A DNA stretch of 64,000 bases from Pelomonas saccharophila_A. Its GTDB lineage: Bacteria > Pseudomonadota > Gammaproteobacteria > Burkholderiales > Burkholderiaceae_C. Below, one piece after another: positions 11,320 through 20,028 of this stretch; the first letter of the stretch is position 1, and each line of letters opens with the position of its first letter. The stretch is from assembly GCF_031458095.1 (NCBI RefSeq), contig NZ_JAVDXU010000001.1, positions 1,674,001 to 1,738,000 of the forward strand, in the 5' to 3' direction. The notes beneath the pieces are model-generated. The model saw nothing but the letters and a program-made list of their open reading frames with translations, had not been told where the DNA came from and ran no database searches. The position numbers were made by a program, and so were the translations under genes.

Positions 11320-11685
11320 TCAGCCGAGGGCCTTGATCTTGGCCAGCAGCTCTTCGGCCTTGACGGGCTTGACGACGTAGTCGCTGGCGCCCTGGCGCAT
11401 GCCCCAGACCTTGTCGGTCTCCTGGCTCTTGCTCGTGCACATGATGACGGGCACGCCGGCATAGCGCTCGTCACGCGTGATGGCGCGGGTCAGCTGGAAA
11501 CCGTTCTGGCCGGGCATGACGACGTCCATCAGGATCAGGTCGGGCTTGGCCTCGGCCAGGCGCTTCATGGCCTCTTCGGCGTTCTCGGCCGTGCGGACAT
11601 TGAAGCCGCGCTTGACCAGCATCTCCGACAGGGCATGCAGCTCGGTCTTGGAGTCGTCAACCAGCAGGATGTTTTGAATGCTCAT
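11320..11685 (-). CDS. pilH: PilH, stand-alone response regulator
   Basis: 121 aa, a single CheY-like receiver. The acidic pair is in ILLVDDSKTE, the phospho-acceptor Asp in DLILMDVVMPGQNG, the Thr/Ser switch in IMCTSK and the conserved Lys in VVKPVKAEE. In Pseudomonas PilH is linked to pilus retraction control and phosphate flow opposite to PilG. It lies between pilG (26 bp upstream) and pilI (2 bp downstream), which fixes the identity among the many receivers of this fold. Confidence 0.93.
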   Translation of the reverse strand: MSIQNILLVDDSKTELHALSEMLVKRGFNVRTAENAEEAMKRLAEAKPDLILMDVVMPGQNGFQLTRAITRDERYAGVPVIMCTSKSQETDKVWGMRQGASDYVVKPVKAEELLAKIKALG

Positions 11686-11711
11686 GGCAGTTCTCTCTCT
11701 AAAGATGCTTC

Positions 11712-12101
11712 TCAGGGCCGGTGCTGCAGCACCGCTTGAAGCAGCTGGTCCTTGGTGAAAGGCTTGGTCAGGTAGTCCTGCGAGCCCACCATGCGCCCGC
11801 GGGCCTTGTCGAAGAGGCCATCCTTGGATGACAGCATGATCACCGGCACGCCCGAGAACTGCGGGTTGCGCTTGATGATGGCGCAGGTCTGGTAACCGTC
11901 CAGGCGCGGCATCAGGATGTCGCAGAACACGAGGTCGGGATGAAAGTCGCCCAATTTGGCCAGCGCATCGAAGCCGTCCTCGGCCAGGGCCACCTCATGG
12001 CCGCCCTGCTTCAGGAAGATCTCCGCGCTGCGGCGGATGGTGTTGCTGTCGTCGATGACCAGGATGCGGGTGGGTCCTGCACCGGAAACTTGCTCGTTCA
12101 A
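11712..12101 (-). CDS. pilG: PilG, stand-alone response regulator (TTG start)
   Basis: 129 aa, single receiver domain: acidic pair in ILVIDDSNTIRR, phospho-Asp in LVFCDILMPRLDGYQT, Lys in YLTKPFTKDQ. PilG drives pilus extension through PilB in Pseudomonas. I place the start at a TTG at 12101 because the sequence right before it holds a strong GAGGAG Shine-Dalgarno at the right distance and the length then matches PilG homologues. The frame is open to an ATG at 12191, but that would overlap the rubredoxin gene and add a basic tail absent from the family. Confidence 0.9.
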   Translation of the reverse strand: MNEQVSGAGPTRILVIDDSNTIRRSAEIFLKQGGHEVALAEDGFDALAKLGDFHPDLVFCDILMPRLDGYQTCAIIKRNPQFSGVPVIMLSSKDGLFDKARGRMVGSQDYLTKPFTKDQLLQAVLQHRP

Positions 12102-12102
12102 A

Positions 12103-12115
12103 CGTCGTCTCCTCG
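12103..12115 (-). promoter_or_regulatory. Strong ribosome binding site that sets the pilG TTG start
   Basis: On the minus strand GAGGAGACGACG runs directly into the TTG at 12101, giving an anti-16S match (GAGGAG) with six to seven bases of spacing. No comparable site precedes the longer in-frame ATG at 12191. Confidence 0.7.
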
Positions 12116-12153
12116 GAACTTCAGCTCGGGGCCGGGCCGGCGATGAGGCCGAG

Positions 12154-12327
12154 TCAGATGCGCACCATCTCGAAATCCTCTTTGCGCGCACCGCAGTCGG
12201 GGCAGGTCCAATTCATGTCCACATCGGCCCAGGCGGTACCGGGCGCGATGCCATGCTCAGGATCGCCCGTCGCTTCGTCATAGATCCATCCACAGATCAG
12301 GCACATCCAGGTACTGGGTTCGCTCAC
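12154..12327 (-). CDS. Rubredoxin
   Basis: 57 aa small iron-electron carrier. Two Cys knuckles bind one Fe: CLICGW near residue 9 and CPDCGA near residue 42, with the conserved aromatic and acidic residues between (WIYDEATGDPEHGIAPGT). The start is taken as GTG at 12327, since the ATG at 12306 would leave a single residue before the first Cys. The Shine-Dalgarno is weak. It stands 52 bp upstream of pilG on the same strand and divergent from thiD. Its redox partner is not visible; a role in pilus control should not be inferred from position alone. Confidence 0.9.
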   Translation of the reverse strand: MSEPSTWMCLICGWIYDEATGDPEHGIAPGTAWADVDMNWTCPDCGARKEDFEMVRI

Positions 12328-12487
12328 GGTGCTTAGAGTTTGCTCACTACAATCGAATCATTCTAGCCAGGGCCCGAGAGCGCAATGCTGAGGGCAAACG
12401 CCTGTGCCCCGGGCCTCAGAAGCACGCTTTTAGCGGCAGACTCCACGCTTTGCGGCACCAATTGACCGCATCCGCCACGACTTCCCC

Positions 12488-13435
12488 ATGAGCCCAACAC
12501 CCCTCCCCACCGACCCCGAGGTCGCCGAACCCCAGGACGAGCAGGAGAGCCCGCCGCCGGCTTGCGTGCTCAGTTTCAATGCCAGCGACGCCTCCGGCGC
12601 CGGCGGCCTGGCCGGCGATGTGGCCACCATCGCCGCCATGGGCGCCCACTGCCTGCCCGTCGTCACGGCCGTCGTGCTGCGCGACACAGCCGAGGTTTTC
12701 GAACACGAGAACCTCGACCCCGACACCGTCGCCGAGCAGGCCCGCCATATCCTGGAAGACGTGCCCATCACGGCCTGGAAGGTCGGCTTCCTCGGCAATG
12801 CCGAAGCCGTGGCCGCCGTCGCCGAGGTGCTGAGCGACTATCCCGACGTACCTCTGGTTACTTATCTGCCCTCGGTCGCCTGGATTGACGAGGACGAGCA
12901 GCAGAGCTATCTGGACGCGGTGCGCGAGCTAGTGCTGCCGCAGACGGCGGTTCTGGTGGGCAACCACAAGACCATGACCGACTTCCTGCTGCCCGACTGG
13001 GACAACGAGCGCGCGCCGTCGGCCCGCGAACTGGCCGTAGCCGCCGCCCAGGCTGGCGCCCAGCACGTGCTGGTGACCGGCATCCAGTTGCCCAACCAGT
13101 ATGTGGACAACGTGCTGGCCAATGCCCAGGGCCCCATCACCGGCGAGAAGTTCGAGCGCTTCGAGACGGCCTTCGTCGGCTCCGGCGACACGCTGTCGGC
13201 TGCGCTGGCTGCCCTGCTGTCGGTCGGCGCCGAGCTGCATTCGGCCGTCAGCGAGGCCCTGTCCTTCCTCGACCAGTCCCTGGACGCTGGCTTTCGCCCC
13301 GGCATGGGCAACGTCATCCCCGACCGCTTCTTCTGGGCCCTGCCCGCAGCGGACGAGGAAGGGGGCGAGCCGCCCGACTTCGAACCCGATCCCGAGCCCG
13401 AGCAGTCGCCCAAGACGCCGCGGCGCATGCACTGA
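12488..13435 (+). CDS. thiD: Hydroxymethylpyrimidine/phosphomethylpyrimidine kinase
   Basis: 315 aa ribokinase-fold kinase of thiamine synthesis (HMP to HMP-P to HMP-PP). Visible are the substrate-binding start VLSFNASDASGAGGLAGDVATIAAMG and the C-terminal anion hole/catalytic GSGDTLSAALAALLS. The family usually ends near 270 residues; here an acidic Pro/Glu tail and a ~25-residue acidic N-terminus make it longer. The kinase typical VLDPV segment is divergent (VTYLPSVAWIDED), so it may be a variant of the family. It is followed closely by hemL on the same strand. Confidence 0.85.
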   Translation: MSPTPLPTDPEVAEPQDEQESPPPACVLSFNASDASGAGGLAGDVATIAAMGAHCLPVVTAVVLRDTAEVFEHENLDPDTVAEQARHILEDVPITAWKVGFLGNAEAVAAVAEVLSDYPDVPLVTYLPSVAWIDEDEQQSYLDAVRELVLPQTAVLVGNHKTMTDFLLPDWDNERAPSARELAVAAAQAGAQHVLVTGIQLPNQYVDNVLANAQGPITGEKFERFETAFVGSGDTLSAALAALLSVGAELHSAVSEALSFLDQSLDAGFRPGMGNVIPDRFFWALPAADEEGGEPPDFEPDPEPEQSPKTPRRMH

Positions 13436-13453
13436 TCTCCTGATTTCCGTTCC

Positions 13454-14740
13454 ATGGCCAGCAATTCAGAGCTCTTCGAGCGCGCCGCCCGCGTCATCCC
13501 CGGCGGCGTGAACTCGCCCGTGCGCGCCTTCCGCGCCGTCGGCGGCACGCCGCGCTTCATCGCCCGCGGCGATGGTGCCTATATCTTTGATGCCGAAGGC
13601 AAACGCTACGTCGACTACATCGGCTCCTGGGGCCCGATGATCCTGGGCCACGGCCATCCGGCCGTGCAGGAAGCCGTGATGAAGGCAGCCGCAGAAGGCT
13701 TCTCCTTCGGCGCGCCGACCGAGCGCGAGATCGAGCTGGCAGAGGAAATCCTCAAGCTCGTGCCCAGCATGGACCAGGTGCGCCTGGTCAGCTCCGGCAC
13801 CGAGGCGACCATGAGCGCCATCCGCCTGGCGCGTGGCGCCACCGGGCGCGCCAAGTTCATCAAGTTCGAGGGCTGCTATCACGGCCACACCGACGCCCTG
13901 CTGGTCAAGGCCGGCTCGGGCCTGGCCACCTTCGGCCACCCCACCAGCGCCGGCGTCACGCCGGGCGCGGCGGCCGACACCGTCGTGCTGGAATACAACA
14001 ACGTCGAGCAGCTCGAGGCCGCGTTTGCCCAGTACGGGAGTGAGCTGGCCTGCGTCATCGTCGAGCCCATCGCCGGCAACATGAACTTCGTGCGCTCGTC
14101 GCTGGCCTTCATGAGCGCCATGCGGCGGCTGTGCAGCCAGCACGGCGCCCTGCTGGTGCTGGACGAGGTCATGACGGGCTTGCGCGTCGGCCTCGGCTCA
14201 GCGCAGGCTCACTATGCGAAGCTGATCCCCGGCTTCGCGCCCGACATCTCGGTCTTTGGCAAGGTCATCGGCGGCGGCATGCCGCTGGCGGCCTTTGGCG
14301 CCAAGCGCGAGGTCATGCAACACCTGGCGCCGCTGGGCGGCGTCTACCAGGCCGGCACCCTGTCCGGCAATCCGGTGGCCACGGCCTGCGGCCTGGCAAC
14401 GCTGCGCGAAATCCAGAAGCCCGGCTTCTTCGAATCGCTGTCGGCCAAGACGCGCCAGCTCGTCGACGGCCTCAAGGTGGTCGCCGCCGAGAACGGCGTG
14501 CCCTTCAGCGCCGACTGCGAGGGCGGCATGTTCGGCTTCTTCCTGCTGCCCGAACTGCCGCAGAACTACACCACCGTCATGACGACGGACAAGGAGCGCT
14601 TCAACCGCTTCTTCCATGCGATGCTGGACGCCGGCATCTATCTGGCGCCCGCCCTGTACGAAGCCGGCTTCGTGTCGGCGGCCCACGGTGCGGCGGATAT
14701 CGAGGCCACACTGGCGGCCGCACGCACCGCCTTGCGCTGA
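13454..14740 (+). CDS. hemL: Glutamate-1-semialdehyde 2,1-aminomutase
   Basis: 428 aa PLP enzyme that converts glutamate-1-semialdehyde to 5-aminolevulinate in the C5 route of tetrapyrrole synthesis. Family landmarks are PGGVNSPVRAF at the N-terminus, GSWGPMILGH, the cofactor site SSGTEATMSAIRLARG, DEVMTGLRV and the PLP lysine in FGKVIGGGMPLAAFG. Length matches the family. It lies 18 bp after thiD and 28 bp before mpl, so the three may be one transcript although they serve different pathways. Confidence 0.97.
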   Translation: MASNSELFERAARVIPGGVNSPVRAFRAVGGTPRFIARGDGAYIFDAEGKRYVDYIGSWGPMILGHGHPAVQEAVMKAAAEGFSFGAPTEREIELAEEILKLVPSMDQVRLVSSGTEATMSAIRLARGATGRAKFIKFEGCYHGHTDALLVKAGSGLATFGHPTSAGVTPGAAADTVVLEYNNVEQLEAAFAQYGSELACVIVEPIAGNMNFVRSSLAFMSAMRRLCSQHGALLVLDEVMTGLRVGLGSAQAHYAKLIPGFAPDISVFGKVIGGGMPLAAFGAKREVMQHLAPLGGVYQAGTLSGNPVATACGLATLREIQKPGFFESLSAKTRQLVDGLKVVAAENGVPFSADCEGGMFGFFLLPELPQNYTTVMTTDKERFNRFFHAMLDAGIYLAPALYEAGFVSAAHGAADIEATLAAARTALR

Positions 14741-14768
14741 TCTGAGAGCGCCTTCGCGCGCCACTGCC

Positions 14769-16130
14769 ATGCATCTTCACATCCTCGGCATCTGCGGCAC
14801 CTTCATGGGCGGCCTCGCGGCGCTGGCGCGCGAAGCCGGCCACAAGGTCACGGGCTGCGACGCCAACGTCTACCCGCCAATGAGCACCCAGCTCGAGGCC
14901 CTGGGCATCGAGCTGATCACGGGCTTCGGCGCCGAGCAGCTGGAGCTCAAGCCCGACGTCTTCGTCATCGGCAACGTCGTCACGCGCGGCGAGCGCTTCC
15001 CGCTGATGGAAGCCATCCTCGACGCCGGCCTGCCCTATGTGTCGGGTCCGCAATGGCTGGCGGAGCATGTGCTGCAGGGCCGCCATGTGCTGGCCGTGGC
15101 AGGCACCCATGGCAAGACGACGACGACGTCCATGCTGGCCTGGATCCTCGAGCATGCCGGTCAGAAGCCGGGCTTTTTGGTCGGCGGCGTGCCGCAGAAC
15201 TTCGGCGTGTCGGCGCGGCTCGGCGAAGGATCAGCTTTCGTCATCGAGGCCGACGAATACGACACCGCCTTCTTCGACAAGCGCAGCAAGTTCGTCCACT
15301 ACCGCCCGCGCACGGCCATCCTGAACAACCTCGAGCACGACCACGCCGACATCTTCCCGGACCTGGCCGCCATCGAGACCCAGTTCCACCATCTCGTGCG
15401 CACCGTGCCGGCCAGCGGCCGCCTGGTCGTCAATGCCCGCGAGGAAGCGCTGCAACGCGTCATCGCCCGCGGCTGCTGGAGCGAGGTGCTGCGCTTCGGC
15501 GCCAAGAAGGAAGAAGCGGGCATGCTGCGCGCCCGTGGCGAACCGCAGGCCTTCGACGTGCTGCGCGGCAGCCTCAAGGTCGCCCGCGTGGAATGGGGCT
15601 TGATCGGCGAGCACAACCAGCTCAATGCGCTGGCGGCCATTGCCGCAGCCGAGCATGTCGGCGTGTCGCCCGAACAGTCGGCCGCGGCCCTGGCCGAATT
15701 CCAGAACGTGCGACGCCGCATGGAGTTGCGTGGTGAGGCGCGCGGCATCAAGGTGTACGACGACTTCGCCCATCACCCGACGGCGATACGCACCACTGTC
15801 AACGGCCTGCGCCGCCGCATCGCGCCGCAGGATCGCATCCTGGCCATCTTCGAGCCGCGCTCCAACACGATGAAGCTGGGGACGATGAAGGCGCAGTTGC
15901 CCTGGGCTTTGGAAGAAGCCGATCTGGCGTTCTGCAATCAACAGGGGTTGAGCTGGGATGCGAAGGAGGCGTTGGCGCCGATGGGGGCTACGGCTTTCGT
16001 CGGTGCGGATGTGGATGCGCTGGTGGCTGCTGTCGTCAAGGCTGCGAAACCGGGAGACCATTTGCTGTGCATGAGCAATGGCGGGTTTGGTGGCATCCAC
16101 GAAAAATTGCTGGCTACGTTGGCCAAATAG
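14769..16130 (+). CDS. mpl: UDP-N-acetylmuramate:L-Ala-gamma-D-Glu-meso-DAP ligase
   Basis: 453 aa Mur-ligase family enzyme that joins recycled murein tripeptide to UDP-MurNAc. The N-terminal UDP site is HILGICGTFMGG, the ATP P-loop is AGTHGKTTTTSMLAW, and FVIEADEYDTAFFDKRSKFVHY plus NLEHDHADIF are the Mur central motifs. ILAIFEPRSNTMKLG is typical of Mpl. The start is the ATG at 14769; upstream in-frame codons overlap hemL. Base composition of the last ~250 bp is slightly less GC-rich at third positions than the rest. Confidence 0.96.
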   Translation: MHLHILGICGTFMGGLAALAREAGHKVTGCDANVYPPMSTQLEALGIELITGFGAEQLELKPDVFVIGNVVTRGERFPLMEAILDAGLPYVSGPQWLAEHVLQGRHVLAVAGTHGKTTTTSMLAWILEHAGQKPGFLVGGVPQNFGVSARLGEGSAFVIEADEYDTAFFDKRSKFVHYRPRTAILNNLEHDHADIFPDLAAIETQFHHLVRTVPASGRLVVNAREEALQRVIARGCWSEVLRFGAKKEEAGMLRARGEPQAFDVLRGSLKVARVEWGLIGEHNQLNALAAIAAAEHVGVSPEQSAAALAEFQNVRRRMELRGEARGIKVYDDFAHHPTAIRTTVNGLRRRIAPQDRILAIFEPRSNTMKLGTMKAQLPWALEEADLAFCNQQGLSWDAKEALAPMGATAFVGADVDALVAAVVKAAKPGDHLLCMSNGGFGGIHEKLLATLAK

Positions 16131-16147
16131 CGCCTGCTCGATGCATT

Positions 16148-16683
16148 GCCGGGAGTCCGTCCCGGCGGCCGGGTAACTTTGGCGAAACCTTCGGTTTTCT
16201 TCTGCGGGGCCAGAAGAAAGTCACCAAAGAAGAGGCCCTGAACCGCACACCATCGCGACGACGCCACCAGCGGCGCGCGAAAACGGCCAGCGGCATTGCG
16301 GGAAGAAGCGAACCGCTGCGCTCTCGCGTCTGACTTGTCACGAGCACCATCCATCGCACCAGCAGCCCGTCCGACGCGCGGCTGCACGCCGTGCTCATCA
16401 GGAAATACCGAACAGCCGCGTCGCTCGGGCGACGCTGCATTGGGTTTCCTTGCTGATGAGCACGGCGTGCAGCCGGCGTTAACTGGCGTGAAGGTCCGAT
16501 CGCTGGTGCTCTTCACAAGTGGGAGGCGAGAGCGCAGCGGCTCGCGTGTGGGCATGTCCCACTCCGAGCGCAGCGAGCGTGAGCTACCGCTCGAGTGCGG
16601 ATTGGATTAGCGCTCCTCTTTTGGTGACTTTTCTCTGGCGCGTCAGAGAAAAGTTACCCGCCCTGCCGGGGCGGACTCCCGGC
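16148..16683. repeat. Nested imperfect palindrome, ~0.54 kb (no gene in 16131-16732)
   Basis: This gap has no convincing gene. Instead, matching arms nest around one centre: 16148-16233 with 16609-16683 (both contain GCCGGGAGTCCG, GGGTAACTTT and AAAGTCACCAAA in mirror order), 16310-16349 with 16504-16542, and 16380-16401 with 16453-16474 (22 bp, perfect). At the centre is a GCGTCGC/GCGACGC stem with a TCGG loop at 16418-16435. Each outer arm also holds its own small hairpin (TTCTTCTG/CAGAAGAA left, CTTTTCTCTG/CAGAGAAAAG right). The outer units resemble dispersed repeats common in proteobacterial intergenic DNA. Two oppositely oriented copies, or a MITE-like element, could give this structure. 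It could also block transcription between mpl and the convergent thioesterase gene. Confidence 0.75.
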
Positions 16684-16732
16684 TCACTGCAACGGGTCGA
16701 AAGGCTCGATGCAAAAGCAACCCGCGCCCAAC

Positions 16733-17143
16733 TCACTTCCCATACAGCACCATCTGCGTGCACCTGAACAGCGCCATGGTCTTCCCCGTGTCCTTGTTGG
16801 TGACCACCGCATCCCACACCTGCGTCGTTCTTCCCAGATGCACCGCCTTGGCCACGCAGGCGATGGTGCCCTCGCGTGCCGTGCCGAGGTGGTTGGACTT
16901 CAGCTCAACCGTCGTGAAGCCCACCGCGCCTTCGGGCAGAGCCTGCACACAGCCATAGCCCGCGCAGGTATCAGCCAGCGTGACGACGCTGCCGGCATGC
17001 AGGAAGCCGTTGGGCGCCATCAACTCGGGCCGCACTGCCAGCTCCGCATGGACCTCGCCGTTCTCGACCTTGGTGATGACGATGCCCAGATAGCCGGGCA
17101 GGTTTTTGGCGCCGAATTGATTGAGTTTGTCGGGTGTGGACAT
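16733..17143 (-). CDS. PaaI-family hotdog-fold acyl-CoA thioesterase
   Basis: 136 aa, single hotdog domain. The segment PNGFLHAGSVVTLADTCAGYGC is the PaaI/DUF4442 type active region, with the Asn/His around the thioester carbonyl and the Asp as likely base. ELKSNHLGTAREGTIACVAK is the typical beta-strand. It should hydrolyse an aromatic or fatty acyl-CoA; the substrate cannot be read from sequence. It is convergent with mpl across the palindromic gap. Confidence 0.85.
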   Translation of the reverse strand: MSTPDKLNQFGAKNLPGYLGIVITKVENGEVHAELAVRPELMAPNGFLHAGSVVTLADTCAGYGCVQALPEGAVGFTTVELKSNHLGTAREGTIACVAKAVHLGRTTQVWDAVVTNKDTGKTMALFRCTQMVLYGK

Positions 17144-17182
17144 GTCAAGTCTCTCGAAGTGGCGGCCATGCTAAGACAAGAA

Positions 17183-17209
17183 AAAAGGCCGGCATGAAGC
17201 CGGCCTTTT
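17183..17209 (-). terminator. Rho-independent terminator of the metalloprotease gene
   Basis: A perfect 7-bp GC stem (GGCCGGC/GCCGGCC, loop of five) is flanked by A and T runs, giving a TTTTTT tract on the minus strand. It begins 19 bp after the metalloprotease stop at 17228. Confidence 0.85.
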
Positions 17210-17227
17210 GGCTAAGCGCGAAGCGGA

Positions 17228-19915
17228 TTAGCTGCGCACCAGCGACGCCTTCAGCATCGAGTTCAGCATGTCCTGCGTCTCGGCCAGGTGGGCGCGCGTC
17301 TCGACCGACAGGCCCGGCTTGGCGGAAGCCGTGCGCAGCTCGTTGAGCAGCTGGCTGGCGTGCCAGCGGGCCATCGAGAAGGCATCGGCATAGACCGCGG
17401 CGCCGTTGGTGGCGCGGTTCAGCTGGGCCTGCAGGCGGCGCAGGTATTCGCGCTGCAGGCTGCGGCGCATGCGGTCGATCTCGGCACCGGTCTTCAGCTC
17501 GCTGAAGATGGCGCCCTGCAGCGTGCCATAGACCTCACTGAGCGACACCGCGCCCTTGCGCTGGGCCTCCGGCAGGTAGGCGCCCTGCTCGATGAGGCGG
17601 CGGGCCGTGTTGGGCGACATCAGGCGGTCCAGCACGCGGCCCTGCAGCGCGGCCACGCTGTCGGGGATGGAGATGGGCAGGCCGCGGTCCCACTCGTTGT
17701 AGTCCAGCGTCTGCGTGACCAGGAACTCGGGCTTGAACTTGAACGAGTCGCTGGACAGCAGGCCGCTGGCGATGAAGCGCAGGGCTTCGCGCTGCTGGGC
17801 GTTGTCCACCGGCTTGAAGGCCGGGCCGGTCGTGACACCCGGCACCACGCGCTCGGCATACAGGCCACCGACGTATTTGCTGATGTTGTTGGCCGTCATG
17901 CCGAGCTGGCGGAAGCTCTCGAAAATGGAGCGGCGGTTGCGCAGCGGGTCGTCGCCGACGGCGGCCTGGCGTGTCTGCACGCGCTCCCACAGTTCCTGGC
18001 TCAGCTTCAAGCGCTTCTTGGCATAGGCCAGCGGATCGTCGCCCAGGTCGCGCTGGTTGGTGCGCGGGTCGAAGCCGTCGTAGGGGCCGCCGACGCCCTG
18101 GTCGAAGTCGTCCCCATAGGCCAGCTGCGGCTCGGTCGAGCGCGCGGCGATCTTGGCCAGCTCGGCCGCTTCCTGCTCGGCAGCGATGGGCTTGTAGGCG
18201 TACTCGATGGCCCAGTAGTCATAGGCACCCAGCGTCGTGTTGGTCAGGCTGGCCTTGGGCTCGCCCTTGAGCGGCAGGTTGTAGGCGTTGTAGTCCATCA
18301 CCGAGTTGGAAATGCCGTGGGCCTCGGTGAAGGCCTTGTCCTTGAGCTGGGCCTGGGTGACGGTGGTCGAGGACCTGAAGTTGTGCTTGAGGCCGAGCGT
18401 GTGGCCGACTTCGTGCATGACGACGTCCTTGATGACGGCCTGGGCCAGGGCCTCGGCCTCGGGGCCGTTCATGTCCATGCCGTCCCGCAGGGCCAGCAGG
18501 TCCAGCGCGAAGCCGAGCTCGTTGGCCTGGTCGGCCATATAGGTGCAGTTCTGCTCGGACAGCACGCGCAGGCTGCGCTCGCCCATCCAGTTGCTGGCGG
18601 CCGCCTGGTCATGGGCGTGCAAGCCCAGCACGTCGTCCGATGCCAGGCGGCGCGAGCCGCGGCCGAAGACGTCGCTCATGCCGATGTCGGCGTCGAGGAT
18701 TTCGCCGGTGCGCGGGTCACGGTTGCTCGGGCCGATGGCGAAGCCCACGTCCGCGCCGGTAAACCAGCGCACGGACGCGTGGGTCGAGTCCATATTGTCC
18801 CAGTCGGCGTCGTCGGGCTGCTGCTTGGCCTGCACGGCGTCCTTGAAGCCGATCTTCTCGAAGGCCTTGTTCCATTCCTCGATGCCGGCCTTGACCGCGG
18901 CGCGGTACTTTCCGGGGATGTTCTTGTCCATCCAGTAGACGATGGGTCGGACCGGCTCGGACAGGGCCGCGTTCGGGTCCTTCTTCTCCAGGCGCCAGCG
19001 GGCAATCATGTGCACGCGCGGGTTGGCCTTGAGGTCGTCGCCGAAGTCGGCGTAGCTCTCCATGAAGTGGCCCAGGCGCGGGTCGGCATGGCGCATGGCG
19101 GCCGGCACTTCAGGCAGCGCGCGGAAGCTGTAGACGAAGCTGAAGAACATCGAGCGCGGGTCCGGCGTGGCCTGGGGCGGCGTGGGCACGGGCACGGGTG
19201 CGGGCACCAGCGGAGGCGCCGGGATGCGTGGCGTGGCGAAGTGCACGCGCGAGGTCAGCGTCGTGACCTGGGCGTCGGCCCGGGTGGACTCGATGAAGGA
19301 GTTGGCGCGGTCGGGCGCAAAAGGCAGGCGGTAGGCGAACTCCAGGCGCGTCGAGTAGCCAGGGATGTCGTTCAGCAGCAGGCTGCTGGCGTCGATCAGC
19401 ACCGACTTGCGGTCCGGGTGGTCGGCGCTGGCCACGGGCAAGCCGCCGATCAGGCTGGGCGAGAAGGCCTGCTCGATGGCGAGCTTGGCTGACGGGTTGG
19501 CGGTGCGGAACTTGGTGTTCAGCGCGATCAGCTGCACATGGTTGCCGATGCGGCGCCATTCGGCCAGCTCGTCGCCCAGCATCTGGCTGGCGTACAGGCC
19601 GCGCTCGCCCACGGCGTTAGCAACGTTGACGCTGAACAGGAAAGGCTTGTTGAAGGCTTCCTTGGGGATTTCGATCCAGACCTTCTCGTCCTTGCGCCAG
19701 ATCGGGAACAGGCCGGGCTGCTCCTTGGCGCCCTTGATGACGTCAGCAAAGGGCTTGGGCGCTGTGGGATCGGCGGGCGGGCGAGCGGCGGCGGGGCCGG
19801 AGGCGGCGCTGCCAGGCGCGGAGGCGGCCGCAGCGGGCGGGGTCTGGGCTTGGGCGACCGCGGCCAGTGCGAGCAGGGCGGCAGTGGCCAGGGCGGTGCG
19901 GGGCGTCGGGATCAT
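17228..19915 (-). CDS. Secreted zinc-dependent metalloprotease (DUF5117/DUF4953 type)
   Basis: 895 aa from the ATG at 19915, which opens a clear Sec signal peptide (TALATAALLALAAVAQA). An Ala/Pro-rich linker precedes the mature domains. The zinc site HEVGHTLGLKHNF (HExxHxxGxxH, metzincin-like) lies in the C-terminal half, followed by the Met-containing NSVMDYNAYNLP typical of the Met-turn. The N-terminal DUF5118/5117-like region (KVWIEIPKEAFNKPFLFSVNVA) is family-typical. It is exported to the periplasm or beyond; the substrate is unknown. The gene stands alone, divergent from the yqiA-like gene. Confidence 0.9.
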   Translation of the reverse strand: MIPTPRTALATAALLALAAVAQAQTPPAAAASAPGSAASGPAAARPPADPTAPKPFADVIKGAKEQPGLFPIWRKDEKVWIEIPKEAFNKPFLFSVNVANAVGERGLYASQMLGDELAEWRRIGNHVQLIALNTKFRTANPSAKLAIEQAFSPSLIGGLPVASADHPDRKSVLIDASSLLLNDIPGYSTRLEFAYRLPFAPDRANSFIESTRADAQVTTLTSRVHFATPRIPAPPLVPAPVPVPTPPQATPDPRSMFFSFVYSFRALPEVPAAMRHADPRLGHFMESYADFGDDLKANPRVHMIARWRLEKKDPNAALSEPVRPIVYWMDKNIPGKYRAAVKAGIEEWNKAFEKIGFKDAVQAKQQPDDADWDNMDSTHASVRWFTGADVGFAIGPSNRDPRTGEILDADIGMSDVFGRGSRRLASDDVLGLHAHDQAAASNWMGERSLRVLSEQNCTYMADQANELGFALDLLALRDGMDMNGPEAEALAQAVIKDVVMHEVGHTLGLKHNFRSSTTVTQAQLKDKAFTEAHGISNSVMDYNAYNLPLKGEPKASLTNTTLGAYDYWAIEYAYKPIAAEQEAAELAKIAARSTEPQLAYGDDFDQGVGGPYDGFDPRTNQRDLGDDPLAYAKKRLKLSQELWERVQTRQAAVGDDPLRNRRSIFESFRQLGMTANNISKYVGGLYAERVVPGVTTGPAFKPVDNAQQREALRFIASGLLSSDSFKFKPEFLVTQTLDYNEWDRGLPISIPDSVAALQGRVLDRLMSPNTARRLIEQGAYLPEAQRKGAVSLSEVYGTLQGAIFSELKTGAEIDRMRRSLQREYLRRLQAQLNRATNGAAVYADAFSMARWHASQLLNELRTASAKPGLSVETRAHLAETQDMLNSMLKASLVRS

Positions 19916-20028
19916 GGGACAGGTCCGGGATTGCGCAAAGGCAGGCACTGTGGCTGGCGGCGACACTCGCGTCAATCCGATTCCTCCCGCGTCGCAGGGG
20001 CACAAAACTTCACATCAAAACTTCCGTC

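Noticed and set aside
15938..16610. Several open frames of 80-205 codons over the 16.1-16.7 kb gap on both strands
   Set aside because: They follow the palindromic repeat, give basic low-complexity products and lack ribosome sites.
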